A stretch of DNA of 64,000 bases from Polysphondylium violaceum (Eukaryota > Evosea > Eumycetozoa > Dictyosteliales > Dictyosteliaceae), in assembly GCA_000277445.1 (NCBI GenBank), contig AJWJ01000044.1, forward strand, positions 1-64,000. The letters are read 5' to 3'. Numbering within the stretch: position 1 is the first letter of the stretch; every line of letters starts with the position of its first letter. This document shows positions 11,320 to 20,851 of this stretch, one piece after another. A program made the translations under genes and the position numbers. Below the pieces are notes generated by a model, which saw only the letters and a list, made by a program, of their open reading frames with translations, did no database searches and was not told the DNA's origin.

Positions 11320-12412
11320 ATGAATGTATTCAATATCTGCAAAAGATTTACTCAGTTAAATCTTTCGGCTATGCAAAATGGTGTAGCTAATAAATCAACT
11401 CTTTTTAACAACACCTTTAATAATATCATGTCAAGATCAATTGTCTCTACAAATCCATCATCAATTGGTTTAAATAACTTAAGAGATAATCCAGGTGCCA
11501 ACAAAAAGGTATAGATTGAATATGAATAAAGCACACCATACACACTATATTTCACGATGATGATGATGAAAAGAAAACAGAAAACGACACATATGATGGT
11601 TGAATCTGTGTCATGTGTGTCATAGTTGAATAGTAGTCCAATCATAATATTAATCATATGTTTTCATTATATAGAAAGTTAGAGTTGGTAGAGGTATTGG
11701 TTCAGGTAGAGGTAAAACTTCCACCAGAGGTCATGGTGGTCAAAGCGCAAGAGCTGGTCATAGTAAGTTTCATATTATAGCAACCTCACCACCATCATCA
11801 TCAGCATATAATTGAAAAGGAAATGATAAAAATCTAAATGGATAGACGATGATAGATGATGTAATCTCAATATATATAGATATTAACAAATAATAATAAT
11901 AATAACTAGATATTCCAAGAGGATTTGAAGGTGGTCAAACACCATTATATAAAAAGATGAGAAAATATGGTTTTTCAAATGTAGCATTCTCAAGAGTATA
12001 CAACACCATCAATCTCTTTACATTGGACAGATTAATTAGAGAAGGTAAAGTCGATGCAACCCAAACCATTACCATGAAACATTTATATGATCTTAGAGTT
12101 GTCGATCAAATCACCCACGGTGTCAAACTTTTGGGTCAAGGATCCAATTACTTTTCACACAAGATCGATATCGAATTGAGTGATTTTAGCACCAGTGCCA
12201 AAGAAGCCATCGAAAAGTTGGGTGGCAGTGCAAAGAATGTTTACTATGATCGTGTTGGTCTTAGATATTTATTGAAACCATATAAATTTGATTTCGTACC
12301 AAAGAGAGCTCGTGTACCTTTGAAACTCAGAGACAAGTATCCCAATCATCCAACTGGTTATCTTGGTGCTTATTCCACCGATGTTGATGTTGTTCAAGAG
12401 GAATCAAATTAA
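11320..12412 (+). CDS. mrpl15: mitochondrial ribosomal protein L15 (uL15m)
   Basis: Exons 11320-11508, 11675-11762 and 11910-12412 give 259 residues with matched phases (donors GTATAG and GTAAGT). A Ser/Asn-rich N-terminus, suited to a mitochondrial targeting sequence, precedes the uL15 signature: VRVGRGIGSGRGKTSTRGH, GGQSARAGHN, then PRGFEGGQTPLYKKMRKYGF. The C-terminal uL15 domain carries TLDRLIREGKVDAT and VKLLGQG. It is a large-subunit protein of the mitoribosome. The C-terminal extension (KPYKFDFVPKRARVPLKL) is common in mitochondrial members. Translation begins at the first ATG after the divergent promoter. Confidence 0.92.
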
Positions 12413-12870
12413 ATAAAATAAAATAAATATATAATTATAAATAGAAATAAATAAGAATAATTTAAAATAGGTAATCGAATATCTACACTCTCTATCTCTC
12501 ACAAAGAGTAATACCCTATCAAGATGTTGAAAATCAGACTTTTTTCTCACCCTTCACCACACACTCTTTCCCTAATTTTGCAATTATTTTTTTTTTATTT
12601 ATTTTCTTTTTTTTTTTTTTTTCCACCCCGATAACATATTTTCATTATGCAGAGACACATTTGTGTATTAGACATATTCACATTAATATGATTAAAGATA
12701 TATATAAATAATATATACCTATTTATATGTGTTGTGCGAACCTTAATAAAGAAACAATATTGATACGCAAGAGATAATTATCTTATTTTATTTTAAATTA
12801 TTGTTCTAAATAGCCTGATATAGCATATAGACACCAAAACGACCGACAAAAAAATAAGATAAAATTTAAA
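12413..12870. other. intergenic, no gene seen
   Basis: AT-rich spacer with oligo-T near 12590-12625 and repeated TATATA stretches. It should hold the L15 terminator and the promoter of the next gene. I see nothing else. Confidence 0.5.
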
Positions 12871-13344
12871 ATGAATCATGATAGTCAGCAAGAACCAATT
12901 GAATCAGGGGGTGGTGGTGACGAATTAATAAATATACAAGAATTTAACCATGAAAAAGACCCAAACAATAATAACAATAACATTAACAATAATAATATAG
13001 TTGAAAAGAAAAATGATTTTAAAACTGTAATGAAAGATTTCTTTATTAGATTCAGCAGGCAGAACAATAGATCGTTGGCCACGGTGTTGGGATGTATAGG
13101 GGGTTTTATATTAGGTGTTGTTTTATTCGCTAATCATTCAGAAACATTCCCGCTCGTAGGTTCTGGTTTATCGACGGGATACAGAATCGTTGGCATGTTC
13201 TTGGCTGCCGGAACAGGCGGGAATTTGGGCAGTTATATTGGTGGATCAATTGATATTCTGGGGAATGAAAAGACAATATTTGATCTATTTCGATACCTTC
13301 ACTCCAAGTATTCAAAGAGTGGGAGGTTGTTAAAAAATAAATAA
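12871..13344 (+). CDS. small membrane protein of unknown function
   Basis: A single exon of 157 residues that I do not recognise. The first 65 residues are polar with an Asn run. Two glycine-rich hydrophobic segments follow, about residues 71-91 (ATVLGCIGGFILGVVLF) and 104-128 (GYRIVGMFLAAGTGGNLGSY). The C-terminus is basic (YSKSGRLLKNK). The GxxxG-like spacing in both segments suggests helix packing in a membrane. A real gene is likely because the start sits at a sensible distance from an upstream AT-rich promoter and the codon use matches neighbours. Confidence 0.6.
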   Translation: MNHDSQQEPIESGGGGDELINIQEFNHEKDPNNNNNNINNNNIVEKKNDFKTVMKDFFIRFSRQNNRSLATVLGCIGGFILGVVLFANHSETFPLVGSGLSTGYRIVGMFLAAGTGGNLGSYIGGSIDILGNEKTIFDLFRYLHSKYSKSGRLLKNK

Positions 13345-14012
13345 ATTTTTGGATGGTTTTTAATGTGTTTTCATGGGTATTATTTTGTATGGTTTTATGA
13401 GTTTTCTTTTTGAGGATCCAAAAAAAGATCAAGATAAAGATCAAGATCAAAATCAAAATCAAAAGAAAAAGAAAAAGCAGAATATTGATGAAGATCCAAG
13501 TAGAAATCGATTTTGTTGCAAAATATTTTATACTGTTGTTAATAGTTGCTTTGCTCTCATATCTGATGATTTAAAAAAAATGTACTCTATACCAGGAAAT
13601 GATTATAAAATTTACCAGATTCATGGATCATGATGAAATCTTTAATAGGCTTAATACAATATGATTCCCAGATGCAAGTGGTACTTAAATTAAGTGATCT
13701 AAAATAGATTTTGGTTCTAGCAATGACCAAGAATCTGAAAGCAGATATTGTTCTGGAAATTCAAGACCATCACAAAGTAAGAATTTTGTTTTTTTATTAT
13801 AGTCAGAATTGAATTTTTTATCAAAACTGCTTCAGAAAAATATGAGAAACCACTTTTAAATTTTTAAAAATAAAAAATCTCAAAATTCATCTATTAATAA
13901 TTAATCAATACAATCAAATATTATATTGACAGTAATAATAACAACAGATTTTGTATCATAATCAATTATATTGATGTATATGTTAGATAGATAGTAAAAC
14001 AGTAAAAAAAGT
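13345..14012. other. intergenic with coding-like traces
   Basis: A plus-strand open frame at 13373-13633 (86 codons, with a Lys/Asp/Gln-rich core) follows the membrane protein in another frame. Around 13710-13795 a stretch reads VLAMTKNLKADIVLEIQDHH. Neither has a start, a splice context or a family that I recognise. They may be 3' UTR sequence or decayed coding DNA. Confidence 0.3.
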
Positions 14013-15580
14013 ATGATTAAAGATTATGAAGATTTTACTCTATTAGGAGAGAAACAAGATATAGTGATTGGTAGTGAAGAGGAAGAGCAACTTGTAAATA
14101 ATAGTAATAATAATAATAATAATAATAGCATTCGTAGTAATAGTGATGTAGAACAAAAGTTACAATGGTTAGAAACAATCGCATCAGTATTGCCCAGTGT
14201 ACAATTAAGTGTAGCATTAAAAGTAATCAATAATTTCAAAGATATCGATTCAATTATTCAACATCTTTTAACAGAAGAAAGTAATAGTGATAATACAACT
14301 CCTTTATCAAACTCTGTTGATATAAATGATAATTGTTGTCATAATAATAATAATAGTAATAACAATAGCAATCATGTACATCACATGATCAAAGAAACAC
14401 CACTTACTGTTGTTGATTTACCTTTTATAAATAACAATAACAATAATAATAATAACAATAATAGCCCAAAAACTACAACCACAACTACTACAACTACAAC
14501 CACAACTACTACATCAACAGCCTCTAACAGTAATGACAACAAAGATGATTATTACGATCAAGAACAACAAAGAATCGATGAGGAACAAAAACAAATATTA
14601 GAATTATTAAATAAAGAGATGGAAGAAGAGAGAATTCAAGCTGAGAGATTAAAGAATCAAAATGAACAATCGATGCAATATATATTGTCATTATTTAAAC
14701 AAGAAAAAGAATTGTAAGTCTATGCATGCAGCATATCAAAGTTTCAAATACTAATTCTCATCATCATAGACAAGAATTAAATGTAAATCAAAGTGAACAA
14801 AGTAGTCAATTTATTCAAGAATTGCTTGAAAAAGAACAAAGAGAAATAGAGAGAAAAAGAAAAGAAGACGAGGAAATGAACGAGAGAATGTTGAAAAAGG
14901 TATTGGAGGAAGAGAAAAAACTCAAGCAAGAGGAATTGGAAAACAAGACCTATTTGTGTGAGATCTGCTTTTCTGATTGCAAAATAGAAGAGATCTATAT
15001 CTTGGAGGAATGCCATCACCGTTTCTGCAAAGAGTGCATGGGCATGCACTTCAAGACCAACATTGTCAATGGCAATGTCCGAGACATCCGTTGTCCAAAC
15101 ATCCAATGCAACAGACAGGTGACCTACCAAGAAATCAAACACAATGTCAGTCGAGCTGTGTTGGCCAAATACGAAGATTTCCTCTTGAAGGCCTCATTGA
15201 AAGAGGACCCCAACTCGAGATTTTGTCCCAGACCTGGATGCTCCAATGCAATGATTGGCAATCCCTCTATTCCCATGATTGTGTGCACCAGTGAGACATG
15301 CAAGTATGCATTCTGTTTCAACTGCCTCGACGAATGGCACGCCGACAGCACCTGTGAAAACTATCAACAATGGAAAAAAGACAACAACTCTGGATCGACC
15401 CTATTCATCACCTGGGCCAACAAAAACACCAAAGAGTGTCCAAAATGCAAATCTCGTATTGAAAAGAATGGTGGCTGCAACCATATCACATGTAAATGTA
15501 AACATCAATTTTGTTGGATTTGTTTGGAAAACTATACCTCTGCCCATTGGTCTACCTCCAAATGTAAACAATATTCTTAA
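14013..15580 (+). CDS. RBR-type (RING-IBR-RING) E3 ubiquitin ligase
   Basis: Exons 14013-14713 and 14770-15580 (donor GTAAGT, acceptor CATAG) give 503 residues. RING1 begins CEICFSDCKIEEIYILEEC and continues HHRFCKECM. The IBR follows (FCPRPGC, then CKYAFCFNCLDEWH). RING2 has CPKCKSRIEKNGGCNHITCK, whose GGC cysteine, about residue 470, is at the catalytic position that accepts ubiquitin from the E2. The protein ends soon after RING2, so there is no Ariadne domain. A CUE-like stretch (KLQWLETIASVLPSVQLSVA, about residues 50-90) may bind ubiquitin. Asn and Thr runs and a Glu-rich coiled coil separate the CUE-like part from RING1. Cytosolic action is inferred. Confidence 0.92.
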
Positions 15581-16142
15581 TAGTAGTGTAATAATAAAAA
15601 ACAACATGGTTTGGTTGATTTAAAAGGATGATACTCTGTGATTGAAACGACATCTCATGCACTCAATTTGATTATCTATTTCAAATCTCTAACCATGTGG
15701 TGTGGTCAATCTCAAAACTTGTATAGATTATAAAATAGAAATTATTTAGTTTCTGATTATCTTATTTATCTGATTATCAATAATCTATTTATCTATGATG
15801 TGTGCAATTTTTATGGGCAAAACTCTTTGATTTGGGAAATGGGAATGAGCTCTCGATAATGACGCAATTTGTAATTCTTGTCGCAAAATCCCCCCCACCC
15901 AAACAACGTTTTGATTTTTTCATTTTTTCAAAAATTTTTTTTTAATTTTTTTTTTTTTTCGTAAATGAGTTTTCTCCATAAGGAACGACCCTTTTTTTCT
16001 TTTTTAATTATTATCTTTATCTTCTATAGTAGTGGTAGTATTAGAAACGTCGACGTGATATTACACACCTCACTATCATAGTAGAAATAATAATTGGATC
16101 AATCGTAGTTTAGGGTGTTGATATATATTTAGAATAGATAAC
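15581..16142. other. intergenic, no gene seen
   Basis: AT-rich spacer between two plus-strand genes, with an oligo-C run near 15889 and oligo-A/T blocks at about 15928-15960. It presumably carries the promoter for the alkyl-DHAP synthase gene. Confidence 0.5.
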
Positions 16143-18085
16143 ATGCAACTCAAAGAAGAAACTACTACTACCACCACCAATGGTAGTGGTAATGAGAAAA
16201 AAGATTTTCCAAAGGAATTTGTAGATTCTTATAAACAAATCAAATGGAATGGATGGGGTGACACCAGAAAGTTTTTACACACCTTGTCACCATCTGGTCA
16301 AATTGCAATCACTACACCCAAGAAATCAGCTGAGCCATTACCAGGTCTTAAACCATTTATTTTGAAAGAACTTGCCGGTGGTAATGGTCAATCTGAACTC
16401 GAAGATACACCATCCATCGAGTTTGACAACATTCAAATTGATCCACCCAAATCAAATCCAGAGTTTCTCAAAGAACTCAAAGCTTTCTTCCTTTCAGATC
16501 AACTCAAGGACGATAAGTTTGCTCGTATTACTCATACTTTTGGTAAATCAATTAGAGATTTAGTTAGAACTAGAATGTAAGTTGTTAATATACTAGTGTC
16601 TATATTGTAGTTTATCATCGTATAACTAATATAGTGTCATTAAACAATAGTGGCCAAATTAAATATGCACCAGATTTAATTGTATTACCACATAGTCATG
16701 AAGAAGTAGAGAAATTAGTTCAAACAGCAAATAAATTCAATGTAGTTATTATTCCTTATGGTGGAGGTTCAAACATTGTTGGTGCAGTTGAACCAATTTC
16801 AAATGAAAGATTTACAGTATCAGTTGATATGAGAAGAATGAATAAAATTTTATGGGTTGACAGAAGAGAGATGACAGCTTGTATTCAAGTTGGTATTTTA
16901 GGTCCAGATCTTGAAAGAGAATTGGCAAAGAGTGGTGTTAGCATGGGTCACGATCCCGATTCATTTGAGTTTTCAACATTGGGAGGTTGGTTAGCCACCT
17001 GTTCCTCTGGTCATCAATCAGACAAATATGGTGATATCGAAGATATGGCCGTCAGTTTCAAAACCGTAACACCAACCGGTACTCTTGAATTGAGAAATGG
17101 CGCTCGTGCTGGTGCTGGTATCAATTATAAACACATTATTCTCGGTTCCGAAGGTACCCTTGGTATTATTACCGAAGCCATCATGAAGGTTCATCCATTA
17201 CCACCCGTTGCCGAATACTATGGTTTCCTTTTCCCATCGTTTGCCCACGCCGTCTCTGCCCTCGAACAAATCAGAAGCACCGATATTATCCCAACCATGA
17301 TTCGTATCTATGATCCCGATGAGACCAGACTCTCTTTTGCCTCCAAACCAAGCAAAGGTGCCTTTACCGAGTTTATGAGTGCCGCCGTCAAGAAATATCT
17401 CCACTATATCCGTTCCTACGATTTCAACAACGTTTGTCTCTCTATCATTGGCTTTGAGGGCTCCAAAAAGAGCGTAGATTTTGCCAAAGCCCATGTGTTT
17501 GATATTCTCGCCAAAAACTCTGCCTTTAGTCTTGGTACCTCTCCCGGTAAAACTTGGGGCGAAAAGAGATACGATCTCCCATATATTCGTGACTTTGTCT
17601 TGGACCACAACATGTGGGTCGACGTTGCCGAAACCACCGTCTCTTGGGCCAATCTCATCCCACTCTGGAAAGACGCCAAAGCAGCCTTTAAAGAACATTT
17701 CCGTGCTCAAGGTGTCCCAGCCTGGATTTGTGCTCACATCTCTCATACCTATAGCAATGGTGTTTGTTTGTACTTTATTTTTGTCTCTAAACAAAACGCC
17801 GAAAAAGAAATGACTCCATACATCCAAGCCAAACGTTTAATGACAGACATTGTCATGAAGTACGGTGGTGCCCTCTCTCATCATCACGGTGTTGGCTATG
17901 AACACGTCCCCTGGATGAACAGATACGTGTCCAATGGCTGGATCACTGTCTATCGTAAACTCAAGGAAACTCTTGATCCAAACAACATTTGTAATCCAAG
18001 AAAATTAATCCCAACTCTCCAAGAAGAAAATCACCAAACTCCATATCTCTTTGATGTTTTAAATGTCAAGAAGGCCAAGTTATAA
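16143..18085 (+). CDS. agps: alkyldihydroxyacetonephosphate synthase
   Basis: Exons 16143-16576 and 16651-18085 (donor GTAAGT, acceptor CAATAG) give 622 residues. The join reads RTRIGQIKYAPDLIVLP. The FAD-binding PCMH fold shows IIPYGGGSNIVGAVEP, GHDPDSFEFSTLGGW and SEGTLGIITEA. The active-site histidine block is SHHHGVGYEHVPWM. The enzyme swaps the acyl group of acyl-DHAP for a fatty alcohol, the step that makes the ether bond of ether lipids in peroxisomes. The last three residues, AKL, fit the PTS1 import signal. Mammalian enzymes use an N-terminal PTS2 instead. A GT-rich start is absent; the first ATG is used. Confidence 0.95.
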
Positions 18086-18393
18086 ATGTGTGAATGAAAA
18101 TTAAAATAAAATATAAATTAAATATTTTAATCTTATACAAATCTCTAATCTATTTGTTGTTGTTTTTTATTTTGCAAGTATACCTTAGATATTGGGGACT
18201 CTATTTATAATCGAGAAGACTCTTGCTCCTTCCTTTTTTTAAATATCTGGATTTTTTATAATTTTTTATAAAATGTTTTTTCGGATGATGTCAGTCCTCT
18301 ACAATAAAAAGTGTATAAATTCAAATCTTTAATTGATTATTTTCTAAAAATATATTCTATTATTCTAATTGTACTACAGCTGCTATATAAAAC
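18086..18393. promoter_or_regulatory. intergenic, promoter of the secreted MRH-like gene
   Basis: 308 bp with oligo-T runs near 18233-18240. TATA-like sequences lie at 18314-18320 (TATAAAT) and 18384-18390, the latter only a few bases before the start codon, so the former is the better candidate. Confidence 0.4.
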
Positions 18394-18891
18394 ATGTTTT
18401 ACAAACTATCTCTTTGTTTATTATTTTTAATTTTCCTTGGCAATTGTAATGCAAGTTTAACCCCAACTGATTGCGTATTTGTTGATGGCCCCTATAAATA
18501 TGATTTAACCAACCTCACTGGAAAAACTTGGTCATATTCAGATGGACCAGATTCTGTAGATTACTATTTCTCTATCTGTGGACCAAGCAGCATTTGTACA
18601 AATTTAAATAACAATGTCCCATCCTCAGTTTGTAAAATTACCACTAACCAATTTATCGAGTTGGGTGAAACATCAACTGGAAAGTTTATCGATAATACCA
18701 TCCAAGGTCAAGGCACAATTCTTAGATATTTCACCACCTCTACCATTTGTTCTGGTTTACCTACTTTTGTTTTCATCAATTTTGATTGTCAACCAGGTCA
18801 GCCAAATATCGTCACTGGCGTTCAAGACTCCAATCCATGTCAAATTCAAATCTATGTTTCAGGAGAAAGTTCATGTCCATTTGCAAATTAA
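18394..18891 (+). CDS. secreted MRH-like (mannose-6-phosphate receptor homology) protein
   Basis: A single exon of 165 residues. A clear signal peptide (KLSLCLLFLIFLGNCNA) precedes a cysteine-patterned domain: DCVFVDGPYKYDLTNLTG, YYFSICGPSSIC, SSVCKI, FIELGE, NFDCQPG and NPCQIQIYVSGESSCP. The spacing 'Y-D-L-x-x-L-T', 'F-x-I/V-C-G-P' and the final cysteine pair are the hallmarks of the MRH/Atg27 fold. It is a distant relative of the four genes at 41528-44999 but lacks their intron. The arginine that MPRs use to hold mannose is not evident, so sugar binding is unproven. The function is unknown; it is probably secreted or lumenal. Confidence 0.7.
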   Translation: MFYKLSLCLLFLIFLGNCNASLTPTDCVFVDGPYKYDLTNLTGKTWSYSDGPDSVDYYFSICGPSSICTNLNNNVPSSVCKITTNQFIELGETSTGKFIDNTIQGQGTILRYFTTSTICSGLPTFVFINFDCQPGQPNIVTGVQDSNPCQIQIYVSGESSCPFAN

Positions 18892-19234
18892 ATTTTAACT
18901 CTCTTTTTATCTCATGGGTTTTATCGAAAAAGAATAAATGACCATTTCGTTCATAATAAATAAATAAAATAAACAACGTGTTTATATTATTAAAAAATAG
19001 ATATCTATTATACATCACTTTATTCATCTTTATTCAAGAAAAAACTATATCTGTACACACAAAATTGTTGTTGATGATTATTGTGAGATCATCACTTTAA
19101 AGTTAGATTATATTTTACATTTAGATATTAAATATATAAAAAAGGATGGGTGATAGATAGATACAGTTGAGTGTGTTTAAATAAACAATACTAGTAATAA
19201 TAGTCGTAAAAAAAAAAAAGAAATAAAAGATTAT
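18892..19234. other. convergent intergenic spacer
   Basis: 343 bp between converging genes, rich in AATAAA-like polyadenylation sequences on both strands (for example near 18957-18972). No gene seen. Confidence 0.5.
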
Positions 19235-20269
19235 TTACAGTTTTGAAGTTTGTTTCTTTTCTTGTCTTTCAGATTCTTCTGCGATTTGGTTGTGATTGTC
19301 TGGTTGTTGTTGAGATGTGTTTTTAAGATTTGGGTCAGGACTAAAAGTCATATTGCCCTCTTGTTCTAAAATAAACTCAATCAAGTCTTTGGAAAAGGCG
19401 TCAATGTTTTCCATGTGAAAGTGATGTGAACCGTCGACGACAACTTGTCTGAGATTCTTTACGCATTGCATTCTCTTCTCCATGATTTCAGTCCAATTTC
19501 TTTTGATTGCAAACTGTTGGGCACTGACAGTGCCCCAAATGAGAAACACGGGACATTTGATTTCCTCCAACATGATCAACACCTCGGCCTCTCTCATGAT
19601 GAAAATAGAGGGTCCGACCAAACGCTTGTCGTGTCTGAGTTTGTACATTTGCTCGCCGTTGGGTGACACGATGCACTCGGTGCTTCTTTCCAAGAGACGG
19701 TGGGCAGCGTGATCGGCGATCCAGGGATTGTTGGACTTGAGCTTGTCAAAAATGGCTTGTTTGTTGGCATAGAGAGGTGGCTTTCTGTTGTTGATAGTCT
19801 CTCTGTTTTGAATGGCAAATTGAATGGCCTTTACTTGATCTTGCTCCTTGGAGAGAATGCCGATAAAGTCGAGACAAATGACTCTTTCAATCATGTGTGG
19901 AACAATGGCTGCCAATATGCTGCTTATGCCCGCACCCATGGAATGGCCCATCAGTGTGAATGTCTTCCAGCTCAATGCCTCGACGACATCCAACACCTGT
20001 GTGATATAATCTGTATAGTATAAATTACACCATTGTGGCTTATGTGGACTAAGCCCATGTCCAATGAAATCAATGCACACCACTCTAATGCCAGCCTCTG
20101 CCAATACCGGACCAATCGAATCAAAGCTATTTGCATTATCTAGCCAGCCATGTAATGCCAATACCCTGTGCGAGCTATGAGGATTGCCCCATGCCTTGCT
20201 AGCAATCGTGATACCTGTACCTATAGGGATCGATAATTCCTCTGCCTCTATTGGTTTATTATTAGACAT
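19235..20269 (-). CDS. SERHL-type alpha/beta hydrolase
   Basis: A single exon of 344 residues. Features of the alpha/beta hydrolase fold are the oxyanion strand VLALHGWLDNANSFD, DFIGHGLSPH, the nucleophile elbow LMGHSMGAG (serine as nucleophile) and a C-terminal GSHHFHME histidine. The layout matches serine hydrolase-like proteins (SERHL). No signal peptide or PTS1 is visible; the C-terminus is charged (SERQEKKQTSKL, ending in SKL). A terminal SKL is a classic PTS1, so import into peroxisomes is likely, as reported for SERHL proteins. The substrate is unknown. Confidence 0.88.
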   Translation of the reverse strand: MSNNKPIEAEELSIPIGTGITIASKAWGNPHSSHRVLALHGWLDNANSFDSIGPVLAEAGIRVVCIDFIGHGLSPHKPQWCNLYYTDYITQVLDVVEALSWKTFTLMGHSMGAGISSILAAIVPHMIERVICLDFIGILSKEQDQVKAIQFAIQNRETINNRKPPLYANKQAIFDKLKSNNPWIADHAAHRLLERSTECIVSPNGEQMYKLRHDKRLVGPSIFIMREAEVLIMLEEIKCPVFLIWGTVSAQQFAIKRNWTEIMEKRMQCVKNLRQVVVDGSHHFHMENIDAFSKDLIEFILEQEGNMTFSPDPNLKNTSQQQPDNHNQIAEESERQEKKQTSKL

Positions 20270-20851
20270 TCTATTCTATGTAGTGTATGTATTGTTTATA
20301 TGTATAATGTGTGTGTTTCAAACTCTGAAACAAATAATGTAAATGACTGTGTGCGCGGGGGTATTTATTCAAAATTAAAAATTGTCACAACTTACTCATT
20401 GTTTATTTTATTTTATTGCGTATTTGCATTCCATTTATAGATGAAACTGACATCAATGGAAAAAGAAACAAATTAAATTTGCAAAAAAAAAAAAAAAAAA
20501 TCTATTTTTTGCATGATTGCGTCAAAAATGACTCCTCACATATGGATATATTTAGTATAAAGGATTTCATATCGTAATCCCATTATCTTTACAATTTTTT
20601 ATTTTGTAGACACTGATGAAAAATTTATTATACATAGACAAACGATTTGAAACAAACAAACAAACAAACGAACAAACAAACAATATCCTGTAAAACTAAA
20701 AATATTCCTGCAATTCTAAAAAAAACAATAAATAAAAAAATATTTCAAAAAATGTGAAAAAAAAATAATTTATACAGATTTTTTTTTTTTCTAGAGATAT
20801 TTTTAAAAATAATAGTTTTAGTGTTATTGTAGAGATATAATAATAAAAGTT
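20270..20851. promoter_or_regulatory. divergent promoter, SERHL / WD40 genes
   Basis: 582 bp between divergent starts. It contains an oligo-A run at about 20483-20500, an AAAC tetranucleotide repeat at about 20650-20682 with one interruption, and an oligo-T tract at about 20778-20792. No gene seen. Confidence 0.45.

Noticed and set aside
13373-13633. 86-codon open frame after the small membrane protein
   Set aside because: Kept only as part of the spacer description: no family, promoter or splice evidence, and a low-complexity Lys/Asp/Gln core.
15811-15820. GCCCATAAA on the minus strand, another DUSE-like word
   Set aside because: The sequence downstream on that strand shows no recognisable small RNA.
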